Below are positions 18,801 through 25,759 of a stretch of 41,027 nt of DNA, piece after piece (positions within the stretch are counted from its first letter, which is position 1; every line of letters starts with the position of its first letter). A program made the translations under genes and the position numbers. The stretch is taken from contig JACQVW010000601.1 of assembly GCA_016209535.1 (NCBI GenBank), positions 1-41,027 on the forward strand, given 5' to 3'. This stretch comes from Planctomycetota bacterium. GTDB lineage: Bacteria; Planctomycetota; UBA8108; SXIK01. The notes beneath the pieces are model-generated. The model did no database searches, was not told the DNA's origin, and was given only the letters and a program-made list of their open reading frames with translations.

Positions 18801-19281
18801 GGCCGAAGCCGAAGGCGTTGCCGAGCACGAAGTTGGCCCCGGCCACCTCGAGCTGCTCCCAGCCGATGGTCTGCGAGAGGAGCAGCGTCGAGTCCAGGAC
18901 GCCGCTCGAGACCGTGAGCCGCGCCTGGTCCTTCCCGTCGAGCCTCACCGTGTAGGCCCCGGGGGCGAGCGCGCCTTCGGGGAGGACGAGCGCGACCGTC
19001 GAGCCGTTGCCCGCCACCGGCAGCCTCACCGCCGAGAGGGATGGGCTCGCCGGCGCGAGCTCGAGGAGCGCCGGGGCGTCCTTCGCGAGCCCGGCCACGG
19101 CCAGCTCGATCGCCTCGCTCGAGAAGAAGGCCTCGCGGCCCTGGGGCAAGACGAGCTTCGGGGCCGCGCCCGCTCGCGGGGCGAGGGAAGCGAAGGTGAG
19201 AAGACCTGCGACGATCGTTGCCCCTGCCCCTGACCGTGCCCCTGCCCCTGACCCTGCTCGGCGCGATGGGATGTGGCTCAT
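15877..19281 (-). CDS. Large secreted hydrolase-like protein (beta-galactosidase-like architecture)
   Basis: A 1134-residue exported protein. Residues 1-40 are a long signal peptide with a Gly/Ala/Ser-Arg repeat before the hydrophobic core (IVAGLLTFASLAPRAGA). About 41-130 looks like a beta-sandwich. Residues about 135-560 look like a TIM barrel: TVVYMYWTGYVTHKPFG, NIVAVGTIDEPGLSWG (Asp250 and Glu251 are candidate acidic catalytic residues) and THVFVDWGIDRLGAYSG. Residues about 620-720 resemble the class I glutamine-amidotransferase-like domain of GH42-type enzymes (AHYALARAGYPAHIVHE, GYRALVVVGQTFPLPGDVLR). A further C-terminal domain of unknown type follows (ITIAWGHESHRAAASEL). No exact family could be named. 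GAGGAG five bases before ATG 19281 fixes the start. It is convergent with the MscS gene. Confidence 0.7.
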   Translation of the reverse strand: MSHIPSRRAGSGAGARSGAGATIVAGLLTFASLAPRAGAAPKLVLPQGREAFFSSEAIELAVAGLAKDAPALLELAPASPSLSAVRLPVAGNGSTVALVLPEGALAPGAYTVRLDGKDQARLTVSSGVLDSTLLLSQTIGWEQLEVAGANFVLGNAFGFGRFAPGGEGPLAAELRASRSAGFAAFERAVAANLPTVVYMYWTGYVTHKPFGSEKSWAGADLREATRLLSFHAAQRLRRYERNIVAVGTIDEPGLSWGRTPVGGMASGFPNWDEARWYEDRGWTFTDDPASRPDGDWMRYMSIRCAILRESMEQAKRDLRAVWPGAVFSTDLYAPQAIMDGTDPLAQEANDVPATHVFVDWGIDRLGAYSGIFLEKSHDPAAKVAHAMNGQLFGETVPQPQQLHAYRVCLNGMLAAGLASNWWLNTGGMTPADLAAVNGPAKRVGPLFVESSVAGHDVAVLWSFTELAMREKDMAAREARRKPGEKILVRVDRLPEDGAVRSKEVDVNAYSIGGDYKEAVLAAHYALARAGYPAHIVHERTLLRAGLKGYRALVVVGQTFPLPGDVLRAISELTAAGGKVVVDRSTTVPFEGAVTADVDLKGLSHRWAVPFQEDPKSFRSLREASYFQTNHFMDEAVRRAVRPLKEAMRRTPARPCLETDSDEILAERHLAGEGFLYLAVNGHEELPEIPEEKRHWLYNYAPLRATFRLEGLPEACAAFVLEGVDGSRAGRLADPRAAIDDSFEPGEMKIYLVAPREPAGLDVRAEAEGSGIAVAASLRGLKMPWPVTVAVKDPAGKTLYAVHRATRADGTYAEAFPIGSNGAAGAYAVSVSSPLGGLAGEARAEHRPRAPAPRALADRVRAFDAEAIRAFLASRPEITIAWGHESHRAAASELAAALAARGLKVSVAPEGEALRKARYPRVWNPYARVWAARGEARPLEGRPVEARITLSTAADGAVTARTGEGKDIEDWRLPNALVTIAGEGYVDWIADAETCYEPGVVLHVDERREIKVVRGEMREERTSEAFVARWSKPWTRLTTHVGGYQLPPQLPEAYRAAGHLVLLGDSATSRAVAALQASDLLLQVADASYPGPGKALVSFAWSPFAVERHAIVVGASDDAGLKAGVERLAELAGQP
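19219..19254. repeat. 18-bp direct duplication in signal-peptide codons
   Basis: Two adjacent 18-base units, tgcccctgcccctgaccg (19219-19236) and the same with the final base changed (19237-19254), encode a Ser-Gly-Ala-Gly-Ala-Arg repeat on the minus strand near the N-terminus of the 1134-residue protein. Being in frame, it could expand or contract without breaking the gene. Confidence 0.75.
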
Positions 19282-19286
19282 GGTGA

Positions 19287-19292
19287 CTCCTC
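19287..19292 (-). promoter_or_regulatory. Ribosome binding site GAGGAG fixing the start at 19281
   Basis: GAGGAG and a five-base spacer precede ATG 19281. The same frame stays open far upstream, so this site is what decides the start, and the predicted signal peptide agrees with it. Confidence 0.7.
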
Positions 19293-19465
19293 GAGTGGAC
19301 TGTGGAACGCGAGATACACAGGATACGCCATCAGGTCCCCCCTTGACGCGGGGCTCGGTTGGGGCCAGTTTGCCGGCAGCTCCAGGGAGCCCGGGCGCTG
19401 AGCGCGGCCCGACGCCGGCGGAGGCCACGGCGAGCCGGTCTGCCGAGCCCCAGGCCGGGTTCCCG

Positions 19466-19675
19466 GTGAAGAAACGGGACATCAGGCTTGTCGCCAGCGT
19501 GCAAGCAGCGAAGATCCCAGACCCGGACGACATGCCTTTCCTCGAGGTGGCGGCGACGGCTGTAGCCGTCCTCGTCACGGGGAACCAGCGGCACTTCCCC
19601 GTGCGGGAGCGTGGAGCGACGCGAGTCGTGAGCCCGAGGGAGTGCCTCGGGCTGCTGAGCACGCTCCGAGGTTGA
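19466..19675 (+). pseudogene. Truncated PIN-domain toxin (C-terminal part only)
   Basis: About 69 residues match the C-terminal third of the PIN-family toxin group (PF13470-like), which are Mg-dependent RNases. KIPDPDDMPFLEVAATAVAV (the DPDDxPFLEVA motif with acidic active-site residues) is followed by LVTGNQRHFP and VVSPRECLGLL. In intact members about 80 further N-terminal residues carry the first catalytic Asp; here the upstream sequence in this frame is not PIN-like. The N-terminal end is arbitrary: I mark GTG 19466, but the homology simply begins near there. It lies 90 bp before the RelE/ParE-Phd pair and is probably a decayed neighbour rather than active. Confidence 0.65.
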
Positions 19676-19765
19676 CCAAGGAGACCTGCTGCCCGGCGCG
19701 GGTCGCGCACCGACACCGTTGGTTTCCGCAGCCACTTCGGCGCCAGCGGCTGGTAGACTTGGGTC

Positions 19766-20065
19766 GTGGCCTATAGGATTCGGTTCGCGGACTCGGCGGA
19801 AGACCACTTTGATCACCTCACGGTCCGGGAGCAGCGGATAGTACTGGACGCCGTGAGAGCCCACTTGCGACACGAGCCATTGCGGGAGACACGGAAAAGA
19901 AAGAGGCTGCGACCGAACCCCGTGGCTCCTTGGGAGCTGCGAGCAGGAGATCTACGCGTGTTCTATGAAGTAGACTCAGACGAGTCCGACCTGGTGAACG
20001 TCCTGGCCATTGGCGTGAAGGTTGGAAACCGGCTCTTCGTTGCCGGTCAGGAGATAGGGATATGA
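19766..20065 (+). CDS. RelE/ParE-family toxin
   Basis: A 99-residue protein with the RelE/ParE toxin layout: YRIRFADSAEDHFDHL at the N-terminus, a helical pair (REQRIVLDAVRAHLRH), then the conserved central strands RPNPVAPWELRAGDLRVFYEVD (residues about 50-71) and a final VLAIGVKVGNRLFV strand. Family members cut mRNA on the ribosome or poison gyrase; which applies here is not evident. The gene starts with GTG and its stop overlaps the ATG of the antitoxin by four bases (ATGA), so the pair is translationally coupled. The toxin precedes the antitoxin, the reverse of the commonest order. It lies downstream of a PIN toxin remnant. Confidence 0.85.
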   Translation: MAYRIRFADSAEDHFDHLTVREQRIVLDAVRAHLRHEPLRETRKRKRLRPNPVAPWELRAGDLRVFYEVDSDESDLVNVLAIGVKVGNRLFVAGQEIGI

Positions 20066-20355
20066 AGGTACTAGAGCTGCCAAGAGAGCTGGAGGCTTTC
20101 CTGAAGGCGGCCGAAGCCTCCAAAGAAGACACGTTGCTCTTCACAGAGAAGAAGAGGCCCGTCGCGGCGCTCGTTTCCCTCAGAAACGTCGACCGGGAAT
20201 CCTTGGCTCTGAGCACCCACTCCGGATTCCTGAAGATCATCGAGGCGTCGCGAAGGGAGATCCGGGAAGGCAAGAGCATCTCCTTGGAGAACTTGGAGGC
20301 CAAGCATCAGCAGGCCTCGCGGAGAAAGCGCAAGCGCTCGTCTCCGAGGCGATGA
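20062..20355 (+). CDS. Phd/YefM-family antitoxin partner of the RelE/ParE toxin
   Basis: The 97-residue product should bind and neutralise the toxin encoded immediately upstream and repress the shared promoter. The Phd-like core TLLFTEKKRPVAALVSLRNV (residues 24-43) parallels the core of the orphan antitoxin at 5406 and is followed by a partner-binding segment (SGFLKIIEASRREIREGK). The C-terminus is strongly basic (RRKRKRSSPRR). Its ATG overlaps the toxin stop by four bases. The 3' end lies 42 bp from the convergent ABC permease gene. GC content looks slightly lower than the surroundings, fitting a mobile module, though no attachment site or transposase was found. Confidence 0.8.
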   Translation: MKVLELPRELEAFLKAAEASKEDTLLFTEKKRPVAALVSLRNVDRESLALSTHSGFLKIIEASRREIREGKSISLENLEAKHQQASRRKRKRSSPRR

Positions 20356-20397
20356 CTGGCATCCCGACCCGCGGCGAGGGGCGCGGCACCCCTCCCC

Positions 20398-21222
20398 TCA
20401 CGACCCCGTGCTCCGGTACCGTCGCAGGCCGGCGCGGAAGACCTGGTAGCCCACAGCGAAGGTGACGAGGCCCGCGGCGGGCGTGCCCCAGAAGTACGCC
20501 GAGAGCTCCGCCCGCCCCAGGAAGCCCGTCGAGGGGTAGAAGGCGACGAAGCCGTAGGGCAGGACCCACGAGAGGAGCGCCCGCAGCGCGGGGTGGTAGA
20601 TCGTCAGCGGATACCGCCCGAAGGCCATGAGGTTGTAGACCGGGGGCAGGACGCCCACCTTGTCCTCGGCCCAGAAGGAGACGGACGCCAGGGCGAGGAA
20701 GAGCCCGCTCAAGACGAGGACCGCGCTCGGCACCATGACCAGGAGGAGCGCCCAGTCCCCGGGGCCGGGGGAGCGCTCGAGGGCCGCGCTCGCGAGGCCC
20801 AGGATCGAGAGGCCGAGGGCCAGGTCGGCCAGGAACTCGAAGCTCAGGTTCTCGAGGAGCACCTGGAAGAGGGGGTTCGCGGGCCGCAGCAGGATGCGGT
20901 CGAGCTCGCCGCGGATCACGTACTTGTCCGCGAACCAGTAGAAGCCGTCCGCCACCGCCTCGAAGAGGGCCTGGGCCGTCAAGGCGAAGCCGTAGATGAA
21001 GAAGACCTCGGGCCGGCTCCACCCGCGCAGGAGGGGCACGCTCTCGAAGATGATCCCCACCACGGCGAGGCCGCAGGCCTGGCTCAGGAGGCTCGCGGCG
21101 CACTCCACGACGAGGTCGCCGCGGTATTCGAGGCGCGTCTTCGCCATCTGGACCGCGTAGAGCCCGGCGAGCCTCAGGTGGCGGAGGGCGGAGGCGCCCA
21201 GGTCTCGTGCGCTGCCGGCCAC
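20398..21222 (-). CDS. ABC-2 type transporter permease (DUF990/ABC2_membrane_6-like)
   Basis: The 274-residue inner-membrane protein has about six hydrophobic segments and resembles the PF06182 permease group, whose members pair with a second related permease and an ATPase to export an unknown substrate. Typical features are the cytoplasmic N-terminus ending LAGLYAVQMAKTRLEYRGD, WFADKYVIRGELDRILLRPA (a family motif around residue 95-115, facing the cytoplasm) and NLMAFGRYPLTIYHPALR. The start is GTG. It follows the other permease gene by 13 bp on the same strand and is the last gene of the three-gene operon. The substrate is unknown. Confidence 0.85.
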   Translation of the reverse strand: MAGSARDLGASALRHLRLAGLYAVQMAKTRLEYRGDLVVECAASLLSQACGLAVVGIIFESVPLLRGWSRPEVFFIYGFALTAQALFEAVADGFYWFADKYVIRGELDRILLRPANPLFQVLLENLSFEFLADLALGLSILGLASAALERSPGPGDWALLLVMVPSAVLVLSGLFLALASVSFWAEDKVGVLPPVYNLMAFGRYPLTIYHPALRALLSWVLPYGFVAFYPSTGFLGRAELSAYFWGTPAAGLVTFAVGYQVFRAGLRRYRSTGS

Positions 21223-21235
21223 GGTTCAGCCTCCG

Positions 21236-22075
21236 TCAGCCCCCGTGCACGAGGAGCCTCCGCCGCGCCCGCGCCCAGAGCCAGCGGGAGAGGCCGTAAA
21301 GCGCCGCAACCCAGAGGACCTGGAGGCCCAGCTCCCAGACCAGCGCCGCGCCCTGCGCCTTGCCCAGGTAGATCTGGACCGGGCCGTAGACCATGGCGCG
21401 GAACGGCAACGCCTCGAGTATCGCGCGGGCCCAGCTCGGGAAGAGCTCGAAGGGCACGAGGAGCCCCGAGAGGAGCTGGATGAGGATGAACTTCGTCCAG
21501 AGGAGCCCCCGGATCTTCTCGAAGAAGATCGTCGAGGCGCCCACGAGGAAGTTGAGGAGGAAGAAGGCGTGGAAGGCGAGAACGAGGGAGAGGCCGAAGG
21601 CGGCCGCCATGGCGAGGCCGGCCGTGCCCGGCGGGAAGCCGGGGCCCTCCACGCCGAAGGCCGGGAAGAAGATGAGGGCCGTGGGCAGCGCCATGAAGAA
21701 GACGCGCATGCACGCCTCGCCCAGCGCCTCGCCGTAGCCGCGCTGGAGGAGGCTCACGGGGCGCAGGAGGTCGAGGGCGATGTCGCCCTGGCTCACGCGG
21801 TCGGCGAGCTCGCGGTCGATGTTGTTGTAGCAGGAAACGCGGGCGATCCAGCCCACGGCGAAGTAGGTGACGAGGGCCCGGAAGCCGTAGCCGCCGATCT
21901 CGGCCTGGCCCTCGGGCCGGCTCGCGTACACGGCGGCCCAGAGGGTGTACTGGACCCCCATGTAGATCACGTAGTTGACGACGCCCACCACGTAGCGGAG
22001 CCGGTAGGCGAGGAGGCCCGTGAAGGCCACGCGCGCGAAGGCGAGGACGGGGACGGCGGCGCGGGGGAGGGTCAC
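21236..22075 (-). CDS. ABC-2 type transporter permease (second, non-identical subunit)
   Basis: A 279-residue permease with about six transmembrane segments, of the same family as its downstream neighbour but clearly divergent. Characteristic stretches are FTGLLAYRLRYVVGVVNYVI, NNIDRELADRVSQGDIALDL (the cytoplasmic loop equivalent to RGELDRILLRP) and RAMVYGPVQIYLGKAQGA. The GTG start overlaps the stop of the ATPase gene by four bases (GTGA), so translation is coupled. Two different permeases with one ATPase suggest a heterodimeric membrane channel. The frame remains open far upstream through the ATPase gene, but nothing there resembles protein of this frame. Confidence 0.85.
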   Translation of the reverse strand: MTLPRAAVPVLAFARVAFTGLLAYRLRYVVGVVNYVIYMGVQYTLWAAVYASRPEGQAEIGGYGFRALVTYFAVGWIARVSCYNNIDRELADRVSQGDIALDLLRPVSLLQRGYGEALGEACMRVFFMALPTALIFFPAFGVEGPGFPPGTAGLAMAAAFGLSLVLAFHAFFLLNFLVGASTIFFEKIRGLLWTKFILIQLLSGLLVPFELFPSWARAILEALPFRAMVYGPVQIYLGKAQGAALVWELGLQVLWVAALYGLSRWLWARARRRLLVHGG

Positions 22076-23088
22076 GGCGGAGCCCCCTGCCGCGAGCGGG
22101 CGTAAACGGCCCGCACGACGTCCTCGATCTTGGGCTCCGCGAAGGCGATGTCGCTCGCCTGGAGCCGCTCGAGGACGCGGTGGATGACCTCCGCCCGCGG
22201 CACCGACCGAGGGTCGAAGGTCGCGCGGAACGCGCCGTCCTCGGAACTCCAGGCGACGGGCAGGCCGCGCGTGAGCTCGGCGAGGAGCGCGAGCGGCCCC
22301 TCGCCGGGCTCCGCGAGCCGGAAGACGAGCGAGCTCTCCCCGCCGACGAGCCGCTTCAAGTCCTCGAGCCTGCCGTCGAAGACGAGGCGGCCGCGGTCGA
22401 TGATGATCACCCGCTCGCAGAGCTCCTCGATGTCGGAGAGGTCGTGGGTGGTGAGGATGAAGGTCGTGCCGCGCCGCCGGTTCTCCTCGAGGAGGAAGCG
22501 GCGGATGCCCTCCTTGGCCACGAGGTCCAGGCCGATCGTCGGCTCGTCGAGGAAGACCACCTCGGGGGAGTGCAGGAGGGCGGCGGCGAGCTCGCAGCGC
22601 ATCTTCTCGCCGAGGGAGAGCTTCCGGACCGGGGTGCGCAGGTAGGGGCCGATCGCGAGGGCGCCCTCGAGCTCCGCGAGGCGCGCCTCGCGAGCGGCCC
22701 GCTCGACGCCGTAGACGCTCGCCAGCAGGCGGAAGGACTCGACGGGCGCCAGGTCCCACCAGAGCTGCGAGCGCTGGCCGAAGACGGCGCCGATCCGGCG
22801 GAGGCAAGCCTCGCGGTCGTGGTGCGGGTCGAGGCCGGCGACCTGCACGCGCCCCGAGGTCGGGACCAGGATGCCCGTGAGCATCTTGATCGTGGTCGAC
22901 TTCCCGGCGCCGTTGGGGCCGATGTAGCCGACGCGCTCGCCGCGCTCGATGCGGAAGCTGACGCGGTCGACCGCCCTGAGGGTCTCGTAGCGCCGCGAGA
23001 AGATGTCCTGGAGCGCGCCGCGCAGCCCCTCGCGGCGCTGGAAGACGCGGAACTCCTTGGTGAGCTCCGCCGCCTCGATCATCGTCAT
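22072..23088 (-). CDS. ABC transporter ATP-binding protein of the ABC-2 exporter
   Basis: The 338-residue ATPase energises the two permeases encoded downstream. Walker A is GPNGAGKST (57-65), the Q-loop Gln is at 105, the signature is LSLGEKM (157-163), Walker B is VVFLDEPT (177-184) and the H-loop His is 215. The leading segment FRVFQRREGLRGALQDIFSR before the ATPase core and the C-terminal extension of about 100 residues match ATPases that go with the PF06182-type permeases. ATG 23088 has no strong ribosome binding site; ATG two codons later is an equal alternative. All catalytic motifs are intact. Substrate unknown. Confidence 0.92.
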   Translation of the reverse strand: MTMIEAAELTKEFRVFQRREGLRGALQDIFSRRYETLRAVDRVSFRIERGERVGYIGPNGAGKSTTIKMLTGILVPTSGRVQVAGLDPHHDREACLRRIGAVFGQRSQLWWDLAPVESFRLLASVYGVERAAREARLAELEGALAIGPYLRTPVRKLSLGEKMRCELAAALLHSPEVVFLDEPTIGLDLVAKEGIRRFLLEENRRRGTTFILTTHDLSDIEELCERVIIIDRGRLVFDGRLEDLKRLVGGESSLVFRLAEPGEGPLALLAELTRGLPVAWSSEDGAFRATFDPRSVPRAEVIHRVLERLQASDIAFAEPKIEDVVRAVYARSRQGAPP

Positions 23089-23258
23089 GGCGCGCCATGA
23101 TACGGCGCCTGCGCCGGCCCGTCACGACCGGGGGGCGGGCAGCTGAGAAGCGAATCCGTGGGGAACTGGAAGGCGAAGCCTCCAGGGTCGTACGTGCCGT
23201 CGGCATCGGCACGGACGGGACGTGGCCTTCCGTTGGCGCCTGCGCTGGCGGGGAGCGG

Positions 23259-25634
23259 CTATTCGCAGCCCAGCGAGCCGGTGGTGGGGTCCGACCCGAC
23301 CTGCTCGACGGGCGGCGGCGGCGAGAAGTCTCCCAGGTAAAGGAAACCGAAGAGGGCGATGGCGTCGGAGACGTCCACGTCGTCGTCATCGTTGACGTCG
23401 GCGGCGTCGTAGCAGTCGGGCTCCGACGCCGCCGAGAAGAGGGCGAGGAGGATGGATATGCCATCGCTGATGTCCAGGCTCTCGTCCCAGTTCACGTCAC
23501 CCCGCAGGAAGAGCGGCGCCGGAGTCAAGCTCTCGATCTCGCCGAGCGACAGGACGGGAACCCTGCCCGCCGCCGTGCCGCCGGCCCCCCCTGCCGGGCA
23601 CACCGTGGAATCGTAGGTCTGGCCGTCGTCGACGCAGGCTGCCCCTGGACGCTGGTCGTGGACCACACAGAGCATAGCGGAGCCCGTGCACTCCCCGCCC
23701 TTCCCGTCGCTGGCGCTGAACTGCACCGAGTAGACCCGACCGTTGCCGGTCCCGTCTCGCTCGCACCGCAAGCCGGCGGCGTCGGGGACGAGGTCGCCGT
23801 CCGTGTCGACGAAGGCCCCGTCGGGACACGTCGAGCCGCTGCCTCTGCCGGGGCCCTTCACCACCTCATCTTGAGTGATCCCCGTGACCGTGATCGCCAC
23901 CGGATCCCCGTTCGGGTCCGTGACGCCGACGACGGTGACCACCGTGAACTTGTGGTTCGGCGGCCAGCAGCCGGAAGCGCTCAAGGCCGCGCCGCTGCAG
24001 TCCGGCGGCTCGTTGGGAGGACGCCCGTTGATCGTCAGGTCCGAGAGGACCGGGCTCTGGTCCCCGGCCGGCCTCAGGGTCGCTCGGACCTCAATGAGCT
24101 GGCCCGTGAGGGCGAGCGCTCCGCCGTTGGTCACCGGCGAGAAGGGCGCAGCCGCGAGGTCCCCCGCAGTGTCCGCGGCGCGCGCCTCCACCGTGATGGC
24201 GCCGGGCTGCGGCTCGAAGCCTTGAGGCTCCTGGTTCCAGGCGATCGAGGTCCAGAGGATCCCGGGGCTGCCCCCGTCGTGGACGACCGTCCAGGTGCCC
24301 TGCGGGAACGACGACCGCAGGCCCAGGCCGGTAGCATCGGAGTACGTGTACGGGAAACGTCCCGTCGGGAAGACTCCCAGGTGGGCACCATCGGTGCCGC
24401 GGAACTTGGAGAGACGGCTCTGGTCGAGGTGGACGAACCAGACGTCCCCGTTGGCGTCGATGGGGACCCCGCGGTTGTCGCCGCCCACCTGTGCCGACGA
24501 CGCCCAGACGCGAGAGCCGTCCGGCCGGTACCTGACGAGGGACCCGACGCCGAGCCCCGCCCCGGCCGAGCCGCCGCGGACGCCAGAGTATATGTCCCCG
24601 GCGCCGTCGGTGGAGATGCCCAGGCCCTGGTACTGGGTCCCCGCCGCCGGGGCGTCGAAGACGCCGGTGCCCGAGTTGTAGCGGATGAACGAGCGGGACC
24701 CGCCGAATGAACCCAGGTAGACGATGGTGTTCCCCCCGGCGTCCCGCCCGAGCGCCACGCCGTAGTTGCTGCCGAAGGCTGCATGGTTGCGGAGCGCCAC
24801 GAGGGTGCTCGTGTTGGTGTTGAACTCGATCAGGTCGTTGCCCAAGGTGGCTGCCCACAGGATCCCGTTGGCATCGACGAGGGCTCCGTAGGGACTAGAG
24901 CCCGCCGGGAACGGCCCCCCGAGGATCGCCCCGTCCGAGCCCCGGAGCTTCCAGAACTGCCGGCTGTTGAAGAGCCCCACCCAGATGTCGCCGCTGCCGT
25001 CGATGGCCACGCACCGACCGAGCCCATTGGCGGGGCCCACGTGCGTCGCCCAGGCGACGCGCTCGTCCCGGATCTCGCTCTGCTGGATCATGCCGTCGCC
25101 GTTCGTGTCGGCCATCGGGAGCATCTCGGAGGGCTGGATCGTGCCGCTCGAGTCTGCGTCGAACGACGTGTCCTCCATCCCGTTGCCGTTGCGGTCGATG
25201 AACGAGTCGAGCAGTATCTTCAGCACCGTGGCCGGGCGGCCGTCGAAGTGCCGGTTGGCGACGTAGCAGTTGCCGTCGAGGTCGACGGCGGTTCGTGACG
25301 GCGCGGGGCCAGCGAACGCCCCGTGGGCGGCGGGTGGTCCGAACCAGGTGTTGTACCGGGCCACCTCCTTGTTGTTGTCCGTGTCCCACCTCGACACCGT
25401 GTCCTCCCCGGCATTGGCGATCCACATCACCGGGAAGGTCGTCACCTGCCGGCCGAGCTGGAGCTGGTCGTGGTTCGGCGCGTCGTGGTTGACGTTGAAG
25501 AGCACCCCCTCGTCGAAGTCGGGGTCCAGCGTGTAGGTCCTGCTCTGGCCGTTGACGGACCCCCGCCAGGCCAAGACACCCAACGCGACGCTCAACGCTC
25601 CCACCAGCCGCTCAGGACGAAGACACCCGTACAT
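23259..25634 (-). CDS. Secreted beta-propeller protein with EF-hands and dockerin-like C-terminus
   Basis: The 791-residue exported protein has an N-terminal signal peptide (about 1-29) and a propeller-like region of NHL/streptogramin-lyase type with repeated units such as AVDLDGNCYVANRHFDG, CVAIDGSGDIWVGLFNSRQF, ALVDANGILWAATLGNDLIE and VPIDANGDVWFVHLDQSRLS. Two perfect EF-hand loops, DADSSGTIQPSE (159-170) and DTNGDGMIQQSE (176-187), lie inside it. After an Ig/cadherin-like segment (PPNHKFTVVTVVGVTDPNGD) come two dockerin-like repeats (DVNWDESLDISD and DVNDDDDVDVSD, about 712-760) and a Pro-rich tail ending GSDPTTGSLGCE. Ligand or reaction unknown; a surface or polymer-binding role is inferred. 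The ATG is preceded by GGGGGA. The preceding gene on this strand, a seven-bladed propeller, is 125 bp upstream. Confidence 0.85.
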   Translation of the reverse strand: MYGCLRPERLVGALSVALGVLAWRGSVNGQSRTYTLDPDFDEGVLFNVNHDAPNHDQLQLGRQVTTFPVMWIANAGEDTVSRWDTDNNKEVARYNTWFGPPAAHGAFAGPAPSRTAVDLDGNCYVANRHFDGRPATVLKILLDSFIDRNGNGMEDTSFDADSSGTIQPSEMLPMADTNGDGMIQQSEIRDERVAWATHVGPANGLGRCVAIDGSGDIWVGLFNSRQFWKLRGSDGAILGGPFPAGSSPYGALVDANGILWAATLGNDLIEFNTNTSTLVALRNHAAFGSNYGVALGRDAGGNTIVYLGSFGGSRSFIRYNSGTGVFDAPAAGTQYQGLGISTDGAGDIYSGVRGGSAGAGLGVGSLVRYRPDGSRVWASSAQVGGDNRGVPIDANGDVWFVHLDQSRLSKFRGTDGAHLGVFPTGRFPYTYSDATGLGLRSSFPQGTWTVVHDGGSPGILWTSIAWNQEPQGFEPQPGAITVEARAADTAGDLAAAPFSPVTNGGALALTGQLIEVRATLRPAGDQSPVLSDLTINGRPPNEPPDCSGAALSASGCWPPNHKFTVVTVVGVTDPNGDPVAITVTGITQDEVVKGPGRGSGSTCPDGAFVDTDGDLVPDAAGLRCERDGTGNGRVYSVQFSASDGKGGECTGSAMLCVVHDQRPGAACVDDGQTYDSTVCPAGGAGGTAAGRVPVLSLGEIESLTPAPLFLRGDVNWDESLDISDGISILLALFSAASEPDCYDAADVNDDDDVDVSDAIALFGFLYLGDFSPPPPVEQVGSDPTTGSLGCE

Positions 25635-25759
25635 AGATTCCCCCGCTCCCTCAGGCCCCTATCCGTTGAGAAGGCACCCAAGACACCAGCTCGACCCGGA
25701 TCGAGCGTTTCAAGACGATACACGAAGGCCGGTGCCGCCGTCAATGGCGTCCTGTTACC

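Noticed and set aside
23092-23258. Continuation of the propeller frame past its TAG (words such as DADGTYDPGGFAFQF)
   Set aside because: It looks faintly protein-like, but the dockerin-like tail ends normally before the TAG and the segment has no start or family. Coincidence or a small scar seems more likely than readthrough.
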